Positions 49,518 to 58,229 of a stretch of DNA of 64,000 bases are shown in pieces. Origin of the DNA: Streptomyces fradiae ATCC 10745 = DSM 40063 (GTDB lineage: Bacteria; Actinomycetota; Actinomycetes; Streptomycetales; Streptomycetaceae); assembly GCF_008704425.1 (NCBI RefSeq), contig NZ_CP023696.1:5434501-5498500 (forward strand), read 5' to 3'. Numbering within the stretch: the stretch's first letter is position 1; every line of letters begins with the position of its first letter. A program made the position numbers and the translations under genes. The notes beneath the pieces are model-generated. The model was not told the origin of the DNA and made no database searches. It saw nothing but the letters and a program-made list of their open reading frames with translations.

Positions 49518-51041
49518 GTGGGAGCCCTCATCACGCCCGTCGCCCGGCCCCAGCGGCTCCACGACCGCGAGGCCGAGTGGGACAGGCTCGTCGCGTTCGT
49601 GGACGACCCACGCCCCGGCCCCGCCGTCGGCGTCGTCACCGGACCGCGCGGGCACGGGAAGTCGTACCTGCTCAAGGCCCTCGCCCAGGCGACCGGCGGG
49701 TTCTACTACGCAGGGCAGGAGGCCGCGCAGGCCGAGACCCTGCGCGCGATCGCCCGGCGGTACGCGCACCACGCCGGGCTGCCGCACGCCCCCCACTGGA
49801 GCGGGTGGCCGGAAGCGCTGCGCGACCTGGCGGCCACGGGCGGCGGTCCGGCGGCGCTGGTCGTCCTCGACGGGCTCCCCGACCTCGTACGGCAGAGCCC
49901 CGGCCTCCCGGCCGCCGTCGCCGAGGTGCGCCGGCGGCTCGGTACGGGCCCGGACGGCCCCTCCCGGCTGCGGCTGCTGCTCTGCGGCAGCACGACACCG
50001 GTGATGAGCCGGCTGCTCAGCGCCTCCGCCGGGTGGGTGGACGAGGTCGTGGAGGTGGCGCCGCTGGACTACCGGCGGGCCCGCGCGCTGTGGGGCGTCG
50101 ACGATGCCGCGCTGGCACTGCGGGTGCACGCCGTCGTCGGCTCCGGCGCGGCCTGGCGCTTCGACCCGGCGGGCGACCGGCCGCCCACCGGCCCGGCCGA
50201 CTTCGACCGGTGGGTGCGCACGGGCGTGCTCGACCCGCGGCTGCCGCTGTTCTGGAGGGCCGGGCACCTGCTGGACCGGGTGCCGGACCCCTGGGACGCC
50301 GCCTGCCACTCCACCGTGGCCGCCCTCGCCACCGGCCGCACCACGCCCGGCGAGATCGCGGACTTCCTCGACCGGCCGGCGACCGACGTGCCGCACATCC
50401 TCTCCCACCTCGAAGAGCGCGGCCTGGTGCACGGCGAACCCGACGCCTTCCAGACCGGGCTGGTCCACTACCGCATCGTGGAACCGCTGCTCGCCTTCGA
50501 CCACGCCGTGATCCGCCCCCACCGCCCCGACCTCGCGGACGCGGGGCCGCGGGAGATCGGCGCGTTCTGGCGGGAGATGCGGCCCGTCTTCGAACGGGAC
50601 GTGGCGGGCCCGCACTTCGCCCGTACATGCCGGGAGTGGGCGGCCCGGTTCGCCCCGCCGGGCACCTTCGCCGGCACGCCGGTCTCCGCCCTGGCGGGCT
50701 GCGCCCCCCGCGTGTCCGGCCACGAGCCGTCCGGCCATGAGTCGGCCCGCGTCGACGTCGTCGTACGGGGCGGGCGGGGCCACCGGCCCGGACCGCTGCT
50801 CTCCATCGGGCTGACCTCCTGGGCGGACCGCATGGACACCGCCCACCTGGACCGGCTGCGCGGCCACCTGGCGCACCTCGCCGCCCTCGGCGAGGACACC
50901 GGGCGCACCCGGCTCGTCTGCTACGGAGCGGCCGGGTTCGGCCGGGGCCTGCGCGAGGCCGAGGCGGACGGGGAGGTGGTCCTCGTCTCCCCCGAGCGGC
51001 TGTACGGCGAGGACCGCCGGCCGGCCGGCGGGGAGGGGTGA
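49518..51041 (+). CDS. AAA-type ATPase with degenerate C-terminal nuclease-like domain
   Basis: GTG 49518 gives 507 residues. VVTGPRGHGKSYLLKAL at about 39-55 is Walker A and AALVVLDGLPDLVRQ near 113 Walker B; LLLCGSTTPVMSRLL near 150 is the sensor strand. The middle part has a winged helix (PGEIADFLDRPATDVPHILSHLEERGLV) of the archaeal-ATPase/DUF234 type. The C-terminal domain (RVDVVVRGG...PLLSIGLTSW...RLVCYGAAGFG) has the DUF234 PD-(D/E)XK fold order, but the ExK pair is gone (SIGLTSW), so nuclease activity is unlikely. It is followed after six bases by the protease gene. Role unknown. Confidence 0.7.
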   Translation: MGALITPVARPQRLHDREAEWDRLVAFVDDPRPGPAVGVVTGPRGHGKSYLLKALAQATGGFYYAGQEAAQAETLRAIARRYAHHAGLPHAPHWSGWPEALRDLAATGGGPAALVVLDGLPDLVRQSPGLPAAVAEVRRRLGTGPDGPSRLRLLLCGSTTPVMSRLLSASAGWVDEVVEVAPLDYRRARALWGVDDAALALRVHAVVGSGAAWRFDPAGDRPPTGPADFDRWVRTGVLDPRLPLFWRAGHLLDRVPDPWDAACHSTVAALATGRTTPGEIADFLDRPATDVPHILSHLEERGLVHGEPDAFQTGLVHYRIVEPLLAFDHAVIRPHRPDLADAGPREIGAFWREMRPVFERDVAGPHFARTCREWAARFAPPGTFAGTPVSALAGCAPRVSGHEPSGHESARVDVVVRGGRGHRPGPLLSIGLTSWADRMDTAHLDRLRGHLAHLAALGEDTGRTRLVCYGAAGFGRGLREAEADGEVVLVSPERLYGEDRRPAGGEG

Positions 51042-51047
51042 GGAGCC

Positions 51048-52292
51048 GTGCGCGCGACGGTCGTACTGGGGCGGATCGCGGGGATCCGGGTCGGGGTCCA
51101 CTGGAGCGTGCTGCTCATCTTCGGCGTGATCGTCCTGGGGCTCGCCCAGGGGCGCCTCCCGCAGGCCCACCCCGGCGAGGGCTGGCCGGTGTACTGGGCG
51201 ATCGGGCTGCTGACCGCCGTCGTCTTCTTCGCGTCCCTGCTGGCGCACGAGCTGGCGCACGCGATCGTCGCCCGGCGCAACGGCGTGGAGGTCGACGACA
51301 TCGTCCTGTGGCTGCTGGGAGGCGCGGCCCGGCTGAAGGCCGAGGCGCCGAGCCCGGCGGCGGAACTGCGGATCGCCGGGGTCGGCCCGCTGGTCAGCCT
51401 CGTCCTGGGCGGCCTCTTCGCGCTGGCGACGTGGGGGCTCGACGCGGTGTCGGCCCCGGGGCCGGTCGTGGAGGCGGCGGTCTGGCTGGCCGTGATCAAC
51501 ATCCTGCTGGCGGCGTTCAACGTCATCCCGGCCGCCCCGCTGGACGGCGGGCGCCTGCTGCGGGCCTTCCTGTGGTGGCGTACCGGGGACCGGCTGCGGG
51601 CCACCGCGGGCGCCACGACCGCGGGACGCGTCTTCGGATGGCTGCTGGTGGCGTTCGGGCTGCTGCTGTTCATGCGGGGGGACGTGTTCGGCGGGCTGTG
51701 GCTGGCGATGATCGGCTGGTTCCTGGCGGCGACCGCGACGGCGGAGGGGCAGCAGGCGCAGCTGCGGGCCGTACTGGCAGGGGTGCCGGTACGGGACGTC
51801 ATGACGCCGGACCCGGTGACGGTCCCCGCCGGGCTCACGGTCGCCCGCTTCCTGGACGACCCCCGGTACCGGTACCGGCACTCGGCGTTCCCGGTGACGG
51901 GGGAGGGCGTGGACGTGGGCGGCGGTGCCCGGCCCGTGGTGGGTCTGATGACGCTGGACCTGGCGCGGGCGGTGGGGGAGGAGCGGCGCCCCGCGGTGAC
52001 GGTGGGGCAGGCCATGCTGCCGCTGGAGCGGGCCGAGGTCGTCGACGCGGACACCCCGCTGGCCGAGGTGCTGCCGCGCGTCGAACCGGGCGCGGAGCAC
52101 CGGCTGCTGGTGCTCGACGGTGGGAGGCTGGCCGGGATCGTGTCCGCGTCGGACGTGAGCCGCGCGGTGACCTGGCTGATGACGACGGCCCAGCGCGGTG
52201 CGGAAGCCCGGCGGGGCGGCGATGCGGCCGACAGCGGCGGCCGGCGCGGCGACTGGGGCCAGGGCTGGGACGACCGATCGCGCGGCGCGTAG
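51048..52292 (+). CDS. Site-2 protease (M50) with C-terminal CBS domains
   Basis: A 414-residue membrane protease. AHELAHAIVARR at 66-77 holds the zinc-binding HExxH and NVIPAAPLDGGRL at 159-171 the third ligand Asp. About five or six hydrophobic helices span residues 18-230. Two CBS motifs follow (VRDVMTPDPVTVPAG near 247; VGQAMLPLERAEVV near 325; LAGIVSASDVSRAV near 363). This architecture is common in actinobacteria, cutting membrane-bound regulators, with CBS domains sensing adenylates. It may act on the membrane protein at 48050, but that is only inference from position. Confidence 0.88.
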   Translation: MRATVVLGRIAGIRVGVHWSVLLIFGVIVLGLAQGRLPQAHPGEGWPVYWAIGLLTAVVFFASLLAHELAHAIVARRNGVEVDDIVLWLLGGAARLKAEAPSPAAELRIAGVGPLVSLVLGGLFALATWGLDAVSAPGPVVEAAVWLAVINILLAAFNVIPAAPLDGGRLLRAFLWWRTGDRLRATAGATTAGRVFGWLLVAFGLLLFMRGDVFGGLWLAMIGWFLAATATAEGQQAQLRAVLAGVPVRDVMTPDPVTVPAGLTVARFLDDPRYRYRHSAFPVTGEGVDVGGGARPVVGLMTLDLARAVGEERRPAVTVGQAMLPLERAEVVDADTPLAEVLPRVEPGAEHRLLVLDGGRLAGIVSASDVSRAVTWLMTTAQRGAEARRGGDAADSGGRRGDWGQGWDDRSRGA

Positions 52293-52392
52293 CGGGACGG
52301 GGCGGTGTCCGTGCGGTCGACGACCCGCCTCGTTTCCGCCCACTGCACGCCACAGCGCCTCGGTGCGCGGGCATGGACGGTTTGATGTCGTG

Positions 52393-52728
52393 ATGAGCGG
52401 CTACTGGACACCCGCGCCTCACGCGGTCGAGCAGGAGGACGCCGAGACCCTGGCCCGGCTGCTCGCCGCCGGCTCCGATCCCGACGAGGTCTTCGGCGAC
52501 ATGACCCTGCTGACGCACGCCATCGACGTCGAGGGCGACGGGGCCCTGCAGAGCAGAGGGCCGTTGACGGTGCACACCACCGCCGCGCTGCCGGCCTTCG
52601 GGGCCGATCCGGAGCCGGCCGCCCCAGGCGGCCGTACGCCCGTGGACATGGCGAAGCACGACGGCCACGACCTGGCGACGAGACTGCTGCGCACCCATAT
52701 CGGCAGACGAGCCGCCCACGGCGGCTGA
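52393..52728 (+). CDS. Small ankyrin-repeat protein
   Basis: About 111 residues (ATG 52393, or GTG one codon earlier). EDAETLARLLAAGSDPDEVFGDMTLLTHAID is one ankyrin repeat, and GGRTPVDMAKHDGHDLATRLLR a second; the repeat between them is degenerate. The usual N-terminal repeats are missing, so this may be a shortened member. Cytosolic protein-binding role at most. It ends at a strong bidirectional hairpin shared with the phytase gene. Confidence 0.65.
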   Translation: MSGYWTPAPHAVEQEDAETLARLLAAGSDPDEVFGDMTLLTHAIDVEGDGALQSRGPLTVHTTAALPAFGADPEPAAPGGRTPVDMAKHDGHDLATRLLRTHIGRRAAHGG

Positions 52729-52742
52729 AGGGGCGGCCGGGG

Positions 52743-52780
52743 CCGGACCCGCGGGGCGCGCCCCGCCCCGCAGGGTCCGG
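52743..52780. terminator. Bidirectional terminator between ankyrin and phytase genes
   Basis: CCGGACCC (52743-52750) pairs with GGGTCCGG (52773-52780), and the inner GCGGGGC pairs with GCCCCGC apart from one bulged A. It lies between two convergent stops (52728 and 52790). Confidence 0.75.
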
Positions 52781-52789
52781 CGGTGGGGA

Positions 52790-54112
52790 TCAGTCCGCGT
52801 CGCGGGGGTCGAACGACTCGGTGTCGACCTTCAGCGGCTCGGGGAAGGCGCCGGCGACGGCGTCCCAGCGGGTGAACTTGAAGTTGGTGCCCTCGCGGTC
52901 ACCGTCGGCCGGGGTGGCCTCGCCGTCGTGGGTGACCAGCATGCCCTTCGGGAAGGCGGTGCCGAGGGGGACGTTGACCACGGTGGAGCCGTCGGAGTGC
53001 TGCACGCCGTCCGTCGCGTCGCCGTCGGCGACGGCGAAGGAGCCGAGGTAGGCGTTGCCGCCCTCGCGGTCGTACACGGCGAAGGTGTCGTCGCCCTGGC
53101 TGGAGGCGAGGACGTAGCCGGCGCCGTCCTCGGCGTGGTAGACCGTGACGCCCTCCGCGTCGGCGCTCAGGTGCTCACCGCCGAAGCCGGGGTCGTTCTC
53201 CGTGTCGAGGACGCACTCCTCCTCCTCGGCGTCGTACGTCCACGGCGTGCCGTACTCGCGGACGCGGTCGACCAGCTTCGGCTTCTCGAACTCCTCGTCG
53301 TCGATCTCGATGCGCCACAGGCCCACGGTCTCCTGCGCGGCGTACAGGACGTGCTCCTCCTGGTCGACGGCCATGCCCTCGACCTGCGGGCGCTCGCCCG
53401 GGTCGGCGCACGGCGTCCACTTCCCGCCGTCGGGCAGGGTGAAGGTGTCGGGCAGGTCGAGGGTGTCCTCGGTCTTGTAGCCGACGCGCCCGTCGCGGTC
53501 CTTGAGCTGGAGCAGGCGGAGGCTGGTCTCCTCGCGCTGGGAGACCACCACGTAGGCGTCGTCGTCGTCCTTGAAGGCGGTCAGGCCGTAGGAGGTGCGC
53601 TGGTCGTCCACCTCCGCCTCGTTCGCGGCGAAGACCGGCGCCACGTCGGGGGCGGTGACGTCCTTCAGCGGGGGCTTGCCGGCGGCGACGGCGGCCGGGT
53701 CGATGGCGTACGCGCGGATGCGGTCGCGGCCCCGGTCGCTGACGAGGGCCAGGTCGGTCTTCCGGCCGCCCAGCTCGAAGCCGTAGACGACGTCGACGTT
53801 GTTGAAGCGGCCGGGGCTGGCGTCCTCGTTCGGGGCCTCGGGCGCCGCGATGTGCTGGAGGCGCCGCCCGTCGAGGCCGTAGACGTCGAGGCCGGCCTCC
53901 TTCAGGGTGCCGATGACGATGCTGCGCTCGGGGTTCTCGGGATCGACCCAGACCGCCGGGTCGTCGGCGTCCGCGTTGCCGCCCGCCTCGTCGTCGTAGA
54001 CCGCGGGGGTCTCGACGGTGGCCGTGAGGGTCACCGGGACGGCGGGTCCGGTGGCCAGGGCGAACGCGGTGACGAGCGAGGTCATGGTGCCGAGTGCTGC
54101 GAAGGCGCTCAC
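52790..54112 (-). CDS. Secreted beta-propeller phytase (3-phytase family)
   Basis: GTG 54112 after GGAG gives 440 residues with an N-terminal signal sequence (SLVTAFALATGPAV). DADDPAVWVDPENPERS near 48, NNVDVVYGFEL near 103 and VSDRGRDRIRAY near 123 are hallmarks of beta-propeller phytases, which bind several calcium ions through the acidic residues seen here. QVEGMAVDQEEHVLYAAQE and SADAEGVTVY continue the blade pattern. It releases phosphate from phytate outside the cell. Length fits the family. It diverges from the Zur-box promoter of the L32 gene. Confidence 0.9.
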   Translation of the reverse strand: MSAFAALGTMTSLVTAFALATGPAVPVTLTATVETPAVYDDEAGGNADADDPAVWVDPENPERSIVIGTLKEAGLDVYGLDGRRLQHIAAPEAPNEDASPGRFNNVDVVYGFELGGRKTDLALVSDRGRDRIRAYAIDPAAVAAGKPPLKDVTAPDVAPVFAANEAEVDDQRTSYGLTAFKDDDDAYVVVSQREETSLRLLQLKDRDGRVGYKTEDTLDLPDTFTLPDGGKWTPCADPGERPQVEGMAVDQEEHVLYAAQETVGLWRIEIDDEEFEKPKLVDRVREYGTPWTYDAEEEECVLDTENDPGFGGEHLSADAEGVTVYHAEDGAGYVLASSQGDDTFAVYDREGGNAYLGSFAVADGDATDGVQHSDGSTVVNVPLGTAFPKGMLVTHDGEATPADGDREGTNFKFTRWDAVAGAFPEPLKVDTESFDPRDAD

Positions 54113-54271
54113 ATTACTCCTTGGTAGGTGTGCTGAACGCCGGGAACGTTATGGGGAGTTCGCGAAGAGCCGGGTACGCGGCCGTGAACGGCGCATGGCC
54201 TCTCGGCGCGGCCTGTCCGCCTGTCGGACGGTCTGGCCGGGGGTGTGCGGGGGCCGGGCCCGGGCAAGCGA

Positions 54272-54301
54272 TTGGTGATGGGAACCATTTTCATGTAGCG
54301 T
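54272..54301 (+). promoter_or_regulatory. Promoter with Zur box ahead of the zinc-free L32 gene
   Basis: TTGGTG (54272-54277) and TAGCGT (54296-54301) are 18 bases apart and look like an HrdB promoter. In the spacer, 54279-54293 reads TGGGAACCATTTTCA, whose complement TGAAAATGGTTCCCA matches the Zur box (TGAAAATGATTTTCA) except for a few right-arm bases. Zinc-loaded Zur would block polymerase, so the downstream genes should come on in zinc starvation. Confidence 0.75.
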
Positions 54302-54335
54302 CGCGGACCGTTGTCCTTGTCGCAGGAGGTTCGTC

Positions 54336-54506
54336 ATGGCTGTCCCCAAGCGGAAGATGTCCCGCAGCAACACGCGTCACCGGCGCGCCCAGTGGAAGGC
54401 GTCGACGCCGCAGCTCGTCCCGGTGACCGTGGACGGGAACGTCCTCATGGTGCCGCAGCGCCTGGTCAAGGCGTACGAGCGCGGTCTGCTGCGTCCCGAG
54501 GGGTGA
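54336..54506 (+). CDS. rpmF: Ribosomal protein L32, zinc-independent paralogue
   Basis: A 56-residue protein preceded by GCAGGAGG. MAVPKRKMSRSNTRHRRAQW is the standard L32 N-terminus. The rest (STPQLVPVTVDGNVLMVP) contains no cysteine, so the zinc ribbon of the normal protein is missing. Cys-less L32 copies replace the zinc form in zinc-starved ribosomes and free zinc. The Zur box upstream and the zinc-chaperone-like GTPase immediately downstream support that role. Confidence 0.93.
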   Translation: MAVPKRKMSRSNTRHRRAQWKASTPQLVPVTVDGNVLMVPQRLVKAYERGLLRPEG

Positions 54507-54511
54507 AGGAC

Positions 54512-55762
54512 TTGAGCACCGCCGGGAACGCGACGAGCGGTACGGGGAGCGCGGTGGGGCCCACCCGCGGCGCCGCGGACGCCACCGGGAGCGCGGTGGG
54601 CGACCCGCGGCTGCCGGTGACCGTGCTGTCGGGCTTCCTCGGGGCCGGCAAGACGACCCTGCTCAACCACGTCCTCACCAACCGCGAAGGACTGCGCGTC
54701 GCGGTCATCGTCAACGACATGAGCGAGATCAACATCGACGCCGCCCTGGTGCGCGGCGGCGAGGCCGCCCTGTCGCGGACGGAGGAGCGGCTGGTCGAGA
54801 TGACCAACGGCTGCATCTGCTGCACCCTGCGCGACGACCTGCTGGAGGAGGTCGACCGGCTGGCGCGCGAGGGCCGCTTCGACTACCTGCTCATCGAGTC
54901 CAGCGGCATCTCCGAGCCCATGCCGGTCGCGGCGACCTTCGCCTTCCCCCGCGACGACGGCGCCACCCTGGGCGACCTGGCGCGTCTCGACACCATGGTC
55001 ACCGTGGTGGACGCCGCCAACTTCCTGCCCGAGCTGCACGGCGGCGACGGGCTGGCGGAGCGGGGGCTGGACCAGTACGAGGAGGACGAACGCACGGTCA
55101 GCGACCTGCTGATGGACCAGATCGAGTTCGCCGACGTCATCGTGGTCAACAAGCTCGACCTCGTCGGTCCGGCCGACGCCGCCCGGCTGCGCGCCGCGCT
55201 GGCCCGGCTGAACCCGGCCGCCCGGATCGTCCCCGCCGTGCGCGGGCGGGTCGCCCCCGGCGACATCCTGGGCACCGGGCTCTTCGACCTGGAGCGCGCC
55301 CAGCAGGCCCCCGGCTGGGTCAGGGAGCTGAACGGCGACCACGTGCCGGAGACCGAGGAGTACGGGATCTCCAGCGTCGTCTTCCGCTCCCCGCGCCCGT
55401 TCCACCCCGGGCGGCTGTACGCGTTCGTGACGGAGGACCTCGACGGCGGCGCCTTCGGATGCGTGCTGCGCTCCAAGGGCTTCTTCCGGCTCGCCGGGCG
55501 CCCGCGGATCGTCGGGCTCTGGTCGCAGGCCGGCTCGGTGGCGCGGTTCGAACCCTCCGGCGTCGCGGAGGAGGGGCAGGGCCAGGAGCTGGTGTTCATC
55601 GGCACGGCCCTGGACGCCGAGGCGCTCGGGGCCGCGCTGGAGGGGTGCCTGATGGCCGAGGGGGAGGAGCCGCCGTCGGACGACCCGTTCCCGCCCTGGG
55701 ACGCGTACGGGATCGACGACGCCTGCGAGCACGAGCACCCGGCGCTCACGCAGCCGGCCTGA
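54512..55762 (+). CDS. CobW/COG0523 GTPase, probable zinc metallochaperone
   Basis: TTG 54512 with GAGGGG eight bases upstream gives 416 residues; GTG 54503, overlapping the L32 stop, is an alternative. GFLGAGKTTLLNH at 41-53 is the P-loop, NGCICCTLRDDL near 108 is the CxCC metal motif and IVVNKLDLVG near 210 the guanine motif. The CobW C-terminal domain follows (RPFHPGRLYAF), and the protein ends with an EHEH-type acidic/histidine tail suited to metal binding. Being in a Zur-controlled unit with the Cys-less L32, it likely delivers zinc to essential enzymes in starvation. The first 30 residues are low-complexity. Confidence 0.87.
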   Translation: MSTAGNATSGTGSAVGPTRGAADATGSAVGDPRLPVTVLSGFLGAGKTTLLNHVLTNREGLRVAVIVNDMSEINIDAALVRGGEAALSRTEERLVEMTNGCICCTLRDDLLEEVDRLAREGRFDYLLIESSGISEPMPVAATFAFPRDDGATLGDLARLDTMVTVVDAANFLPELHGGDGLAERGLDQYEEDERTVSDLLMDQIEFADVIVVNKLDLVGPADAARLRAALARLNPAARIVPAVRGRVAPGDILGTGLFDLERAQQAPGWVRELNGDHVPETEEYGISSVVFRSPRPFHPGRLYAFVTEDLDGGAFGCVLRSKGFFRLAGRPRIVGLWSQAGSVARFEPSGVAEEGQGQELVFIGTALDAEALGAALEGCLMAEGEEPPSDDPFPPWDAYGIDDACEHEHPALTQPA

Positions 55763-56148
55763 CGCGACGGCCCGACATCCTGACGCGACGGCCCGACATG
55801 ACGGGCCGGCATCACGGCCCGGCGCGCGGACCTGACGGGCGGCCCGGCGCGACGGGCCGACCGCGACGGCCCGACACGACTCCGGGCCGGGTGGTGGTCG
55901 CAGCCACGGCACCACCCGGCCCGGCCCATCCGCCGGACCCCGAGCGGGCCCGGCCCGGCGCCCGCCCGCCCCGCCCAGGGCCCGGACCGTCCGGCGCCCG
56001 CCCCGCCCCGCCCAGGGCCCTCACCGTCCGGCGCCCGCCCCGCCCCGCCCAGGGCCCTCACCGTCCGGCGCCCGCCTTGTCCGGTAGTCCGGGCCCTCCG
56101 GCAGCCCGCACCGTCCGGGCGCCCGCGCCGTCCGGCGCCCGGACCGGG
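55763..56148. repeat. GC-rich repeat region with a 37-base tandem repeat
   Basis: No gene. GACGCGACGGCCCGACAT occurs twice near the left end (about 55762 and 55781). Between 55957 and 56082 a unit beginning GGCGCCCGCCCCGCCCCGCC starts at 55957, 55993, 56030 and (partial) 56067, giving three to four copies with periods of 36 and 37. It separates the convergent CobW and flotillin genes. There is no sign of spacers, so it is not a CRISPR array. Confidence 0.85.
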
Positions 56149-57582
56149 TCACTCGGTGATCTCGACCGCCTTGCCCTGCGCCTCCGGCGCGGGCGCCGGA
56201 GCGCTGCCGGACGCCGGCTTCTTCGCGATGTCCTGCAGGAGCGCGGCCAGATCGACCCCGGTGGCGGAGGAGAGAAGCTCCATGCCCTGCGTCACGTTGT
56301 CCGTGACCGTACGGGTCAGCCGGCTCGCGCCGTCCGTGGAGATGACGGTCATCTTCTCGACGGCCGACAGCGGTTCGGCGGCCTTGGCCACGACCTGCGG
56401 CAGGACCTCGACGAGCATCTGGAGCACGGCGGCGTCGCCGTACTGGGCGAAGGCGTCGGCCTTCTTCCGCATCGCCTCCGCCTCGGCGGCGCCCTTCGCC
56501 CCGATCGCCGCGGCCTCGGCCTCACCCTCGAGCCGCACGGCGTCGGCCAGGGCGGCGCGCTGCGCCTTCTCGCCCTCACCCGTGAGCCTGGCCCGCTCGG
56601 CGGCGGCCTCGGCCTCCTTGACGAACGCGATCCGCCGGGCCTCGGCCTCCTGCTCGGCCTGGTAGCGGGCGGCGTCGGCGGGCTTGCGGACCTGCGTGTC
56701 GAGCTGGCGGTCCGTCAGCGCGGCCTGGCGGGCGGCGACCTTCTCCTGTTCGGCGAGGATGTCCTGCTGCCGGGCCGCCTCGGCCAGCGGACCGGCGGCG
56801 TTGGCCTGGGCGGTCGCCTCGTCCGTCTGCGCCTTGATCTCGGCCTGCTTCAGGTGGAGGGTCCGCTCGGCGATCGCGATCTCCTCCTCGGCCTTCAGCC
56901 GGGCCTGCTCGGCGGCGCGCCGGGCGACGGCCTCGGCGATGTCCGCCTCCTGCCTGGCCCGCGCGGCCTCCGGGCGGCCCAGGTCCTCCAGGTACGAGCC
57001 CTCGGTGGTGATGTCCTGGATCTGGAAGGCGTCGAGCACCAGGCCCTGGCCGGACAGGCTCGCCTCGGCCTCCTCCGCCACCTGCCCGGCGAAGGCCGCC
57101 CGGTCGCGGATGATGTCCTCCACCGACATGCGGCCCACGATCGAGCGCAGGGCGCCCGAGAGCACCTCCTGGGTGAAGCCGACGATGCCGTTCTGCTGCA
57201 TCAGGAACCGCTGGGCCGCGGCCCGGATGGAGTCCTCGGTGCCGCCGACCTTGACGATCGCGACCCCCTCCAGGTTGACCTTCACGCCGCGCAGGGTGAC
57301 CGCGCCGCGGACGGCGACCGGGATGTGCCGGCTCGACAGGTCCAGGGTGAACTTCTGCTGCACGAACGGCACGACGAACACGCCGCCGCCCACGACGACC
57401 TTCTGGCCGCTGTTGTCCGTGAACACCCGCCCCGTCGCCGGATCGGTGGACTGCTTGCCGCGCCGGCCCGTGACGATGAACGCCTCGCTCGGCCCGGCGA
57501 CCTTGTAACGCGTGATGACGACGAGGCCGAGCAGGACGACCAGGACGGCCAGGCCCACCACGGAGATGAGGACAGGGCTCAT
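56149..57582 (-). CDS. Flotillin-like SPFH-domain membrane protein
   Basis: A 477-residue protein. One N-terminal membrane helix (VLISVVGLAVLVVLLGLVV) is followed by the SPFH domain (KVAGPSEAFIVTGRRGK to LVLDAFQIQDITTEGSYL, about 28-200) and a long coiled coil rich in Ala, Glu, Gln and Lys (about 210-380; EA/EAE repeats). The C-terminal part (VLQMLVEVLPQVV) matches flotillin. It assembles membrane microdomains. It lies 140 bases downstream of an NfeD-like gene, the normal partner. Confidence 0.92.
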   Translation of the reverse strand: MSPVLISVVGLAVLVVLLGLVVITRYKVAGPSEAFIVTGRRGKQSTDPATGRVFTDNSGQKVVVGGGVFVVPFVQQKFTLDLSSRHIPVAVRGAVTLRGVKVNLEGVAIVKVGGTEDSIRAAAQRFLMQQNGIVGFTQEVLSGALRSIVGRMSVEDIIRDRAAFAGQVAEEAEASLSGQGLVLDAFQIQDITTEGSYLEDLGRPEAARARQEADIAEAVARRAAEQARLKAEEEIAIAERTLHLKQAEIKAQTDEATAQANAAGPLAEAARQQDILAEQEKVAARQAALTDRQLDTQVRKPADAARYQAEQEAEARRIAFVKEAEAAAERARLTGEGEKAQRAALADAVRLEGEAEAAAIGAKGAAEAEAMRKKADAFAQYGDAAVLQMLVEVLPQVVAKAAEPLSAVEKMTVISTDGASRLTRTVTDNVTQGMELLSSATGVDLAALLQDIAKKPASGSAPAPAPEAQGKAVEITE

Positions 57583-57722
57583 GGCGAACCCCCCTTTCGA
57601 TCAGGATCGGGAACAGACGGACGGTGAGGAGCGGCGGCCGGGAGGGCCGGTGGCGGTGCCGGCCGGGGGCACGGGCCGGTGTGGCCGACGGCGGCGGTGC
57701 CCGGCGGGGCGCCGTGGCCGGT

Positions 57723-58226
57723 TCAGCGTTCGACCGGGCGGACGGAGACCGACGTCGGCGACAGCACGGCGTCGACCCACACCTCGGTGCCGCGCGCGAG
57801 GGGCACCTCGGCCTTCGCCGCGTACTTGACCGGCTGGCCCGCGAGACGCAGCAGCACCTCGCCGTAGCCGCCCGCCGGGATCGCCGTCACCACCGTGCCC
57901 GACGTGCCCGTCAGGTCCTCGCCCCGCGGCGCCGCCGTGCCGCCGCGCATGAGGGCGCGGCTGAGCCTCCACGTCAGCCAGGCCGCGCCGACCCCCGTGA
58001 GCACGCCCGCCCCGGCGGCGACCCCCGCCCCCGCGCCGCCGGTCCCGAGCACGATCGCCTCCGTGAAGCCGAGGGCGGACACGAACCCGGCGATCATCGG
58101 CAGCGACAGAAGCCCGTCGAGTCCTCCGCCGATCCCGTCGAAGACCCCCTCCAGCAGGCCGTCGAAGACCAGCGAGAAGACCAGCAGGACCAGACCCGCG
58201 ATGCCGAGACCGAGGAACCAGGCCAT
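57723..58226 (-). CDS. NfeD-like membrane protein, flotillin partner
   Basis: ATG 58226 with GGAGGGG six bases upstream gives 167 residues; GTG 58232 is too close to that site. Two or three hydrophobic segments (FLGLGIAGLVLLVFSLVFDG; AAGAGVLTGVGAAWL) precede a C-terminal OB-fold-like domain (LTGTSGTVVTAIPAGGYGEVLL; ARGTEVWVDAVL) as in YuaF/NfeD. These proteins are encoded next to flotillins and act with them in membrane organisation. A DGLLSLP/GGGLDG stretch may form an amphipathic loop. Confidence 0.83.
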   Translation of the reverse strand: MAWFLGLGIAGLVLLVFSLVFDGLLEGVFDGIGGGLDGLLSLPMIAGFVSALGFTEAIVLGTGGAGAGVAAGAGVLTGVGAAWLTWRLSRALMRGGTAAPRGEDLTGTSGTVVTAIPAGGYGEVLLRLAGQPVKYAAKAEVPLARGTEVWVDAVLSPTSVSVRPVER

Positions 58227-58229
58227 CTC

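Noticed and set aside
55957..56082. 36-37-base repeats as a CRISPR array
   Set aside because: The copies are directly adjacent without unique spacers and no cas genes are present.
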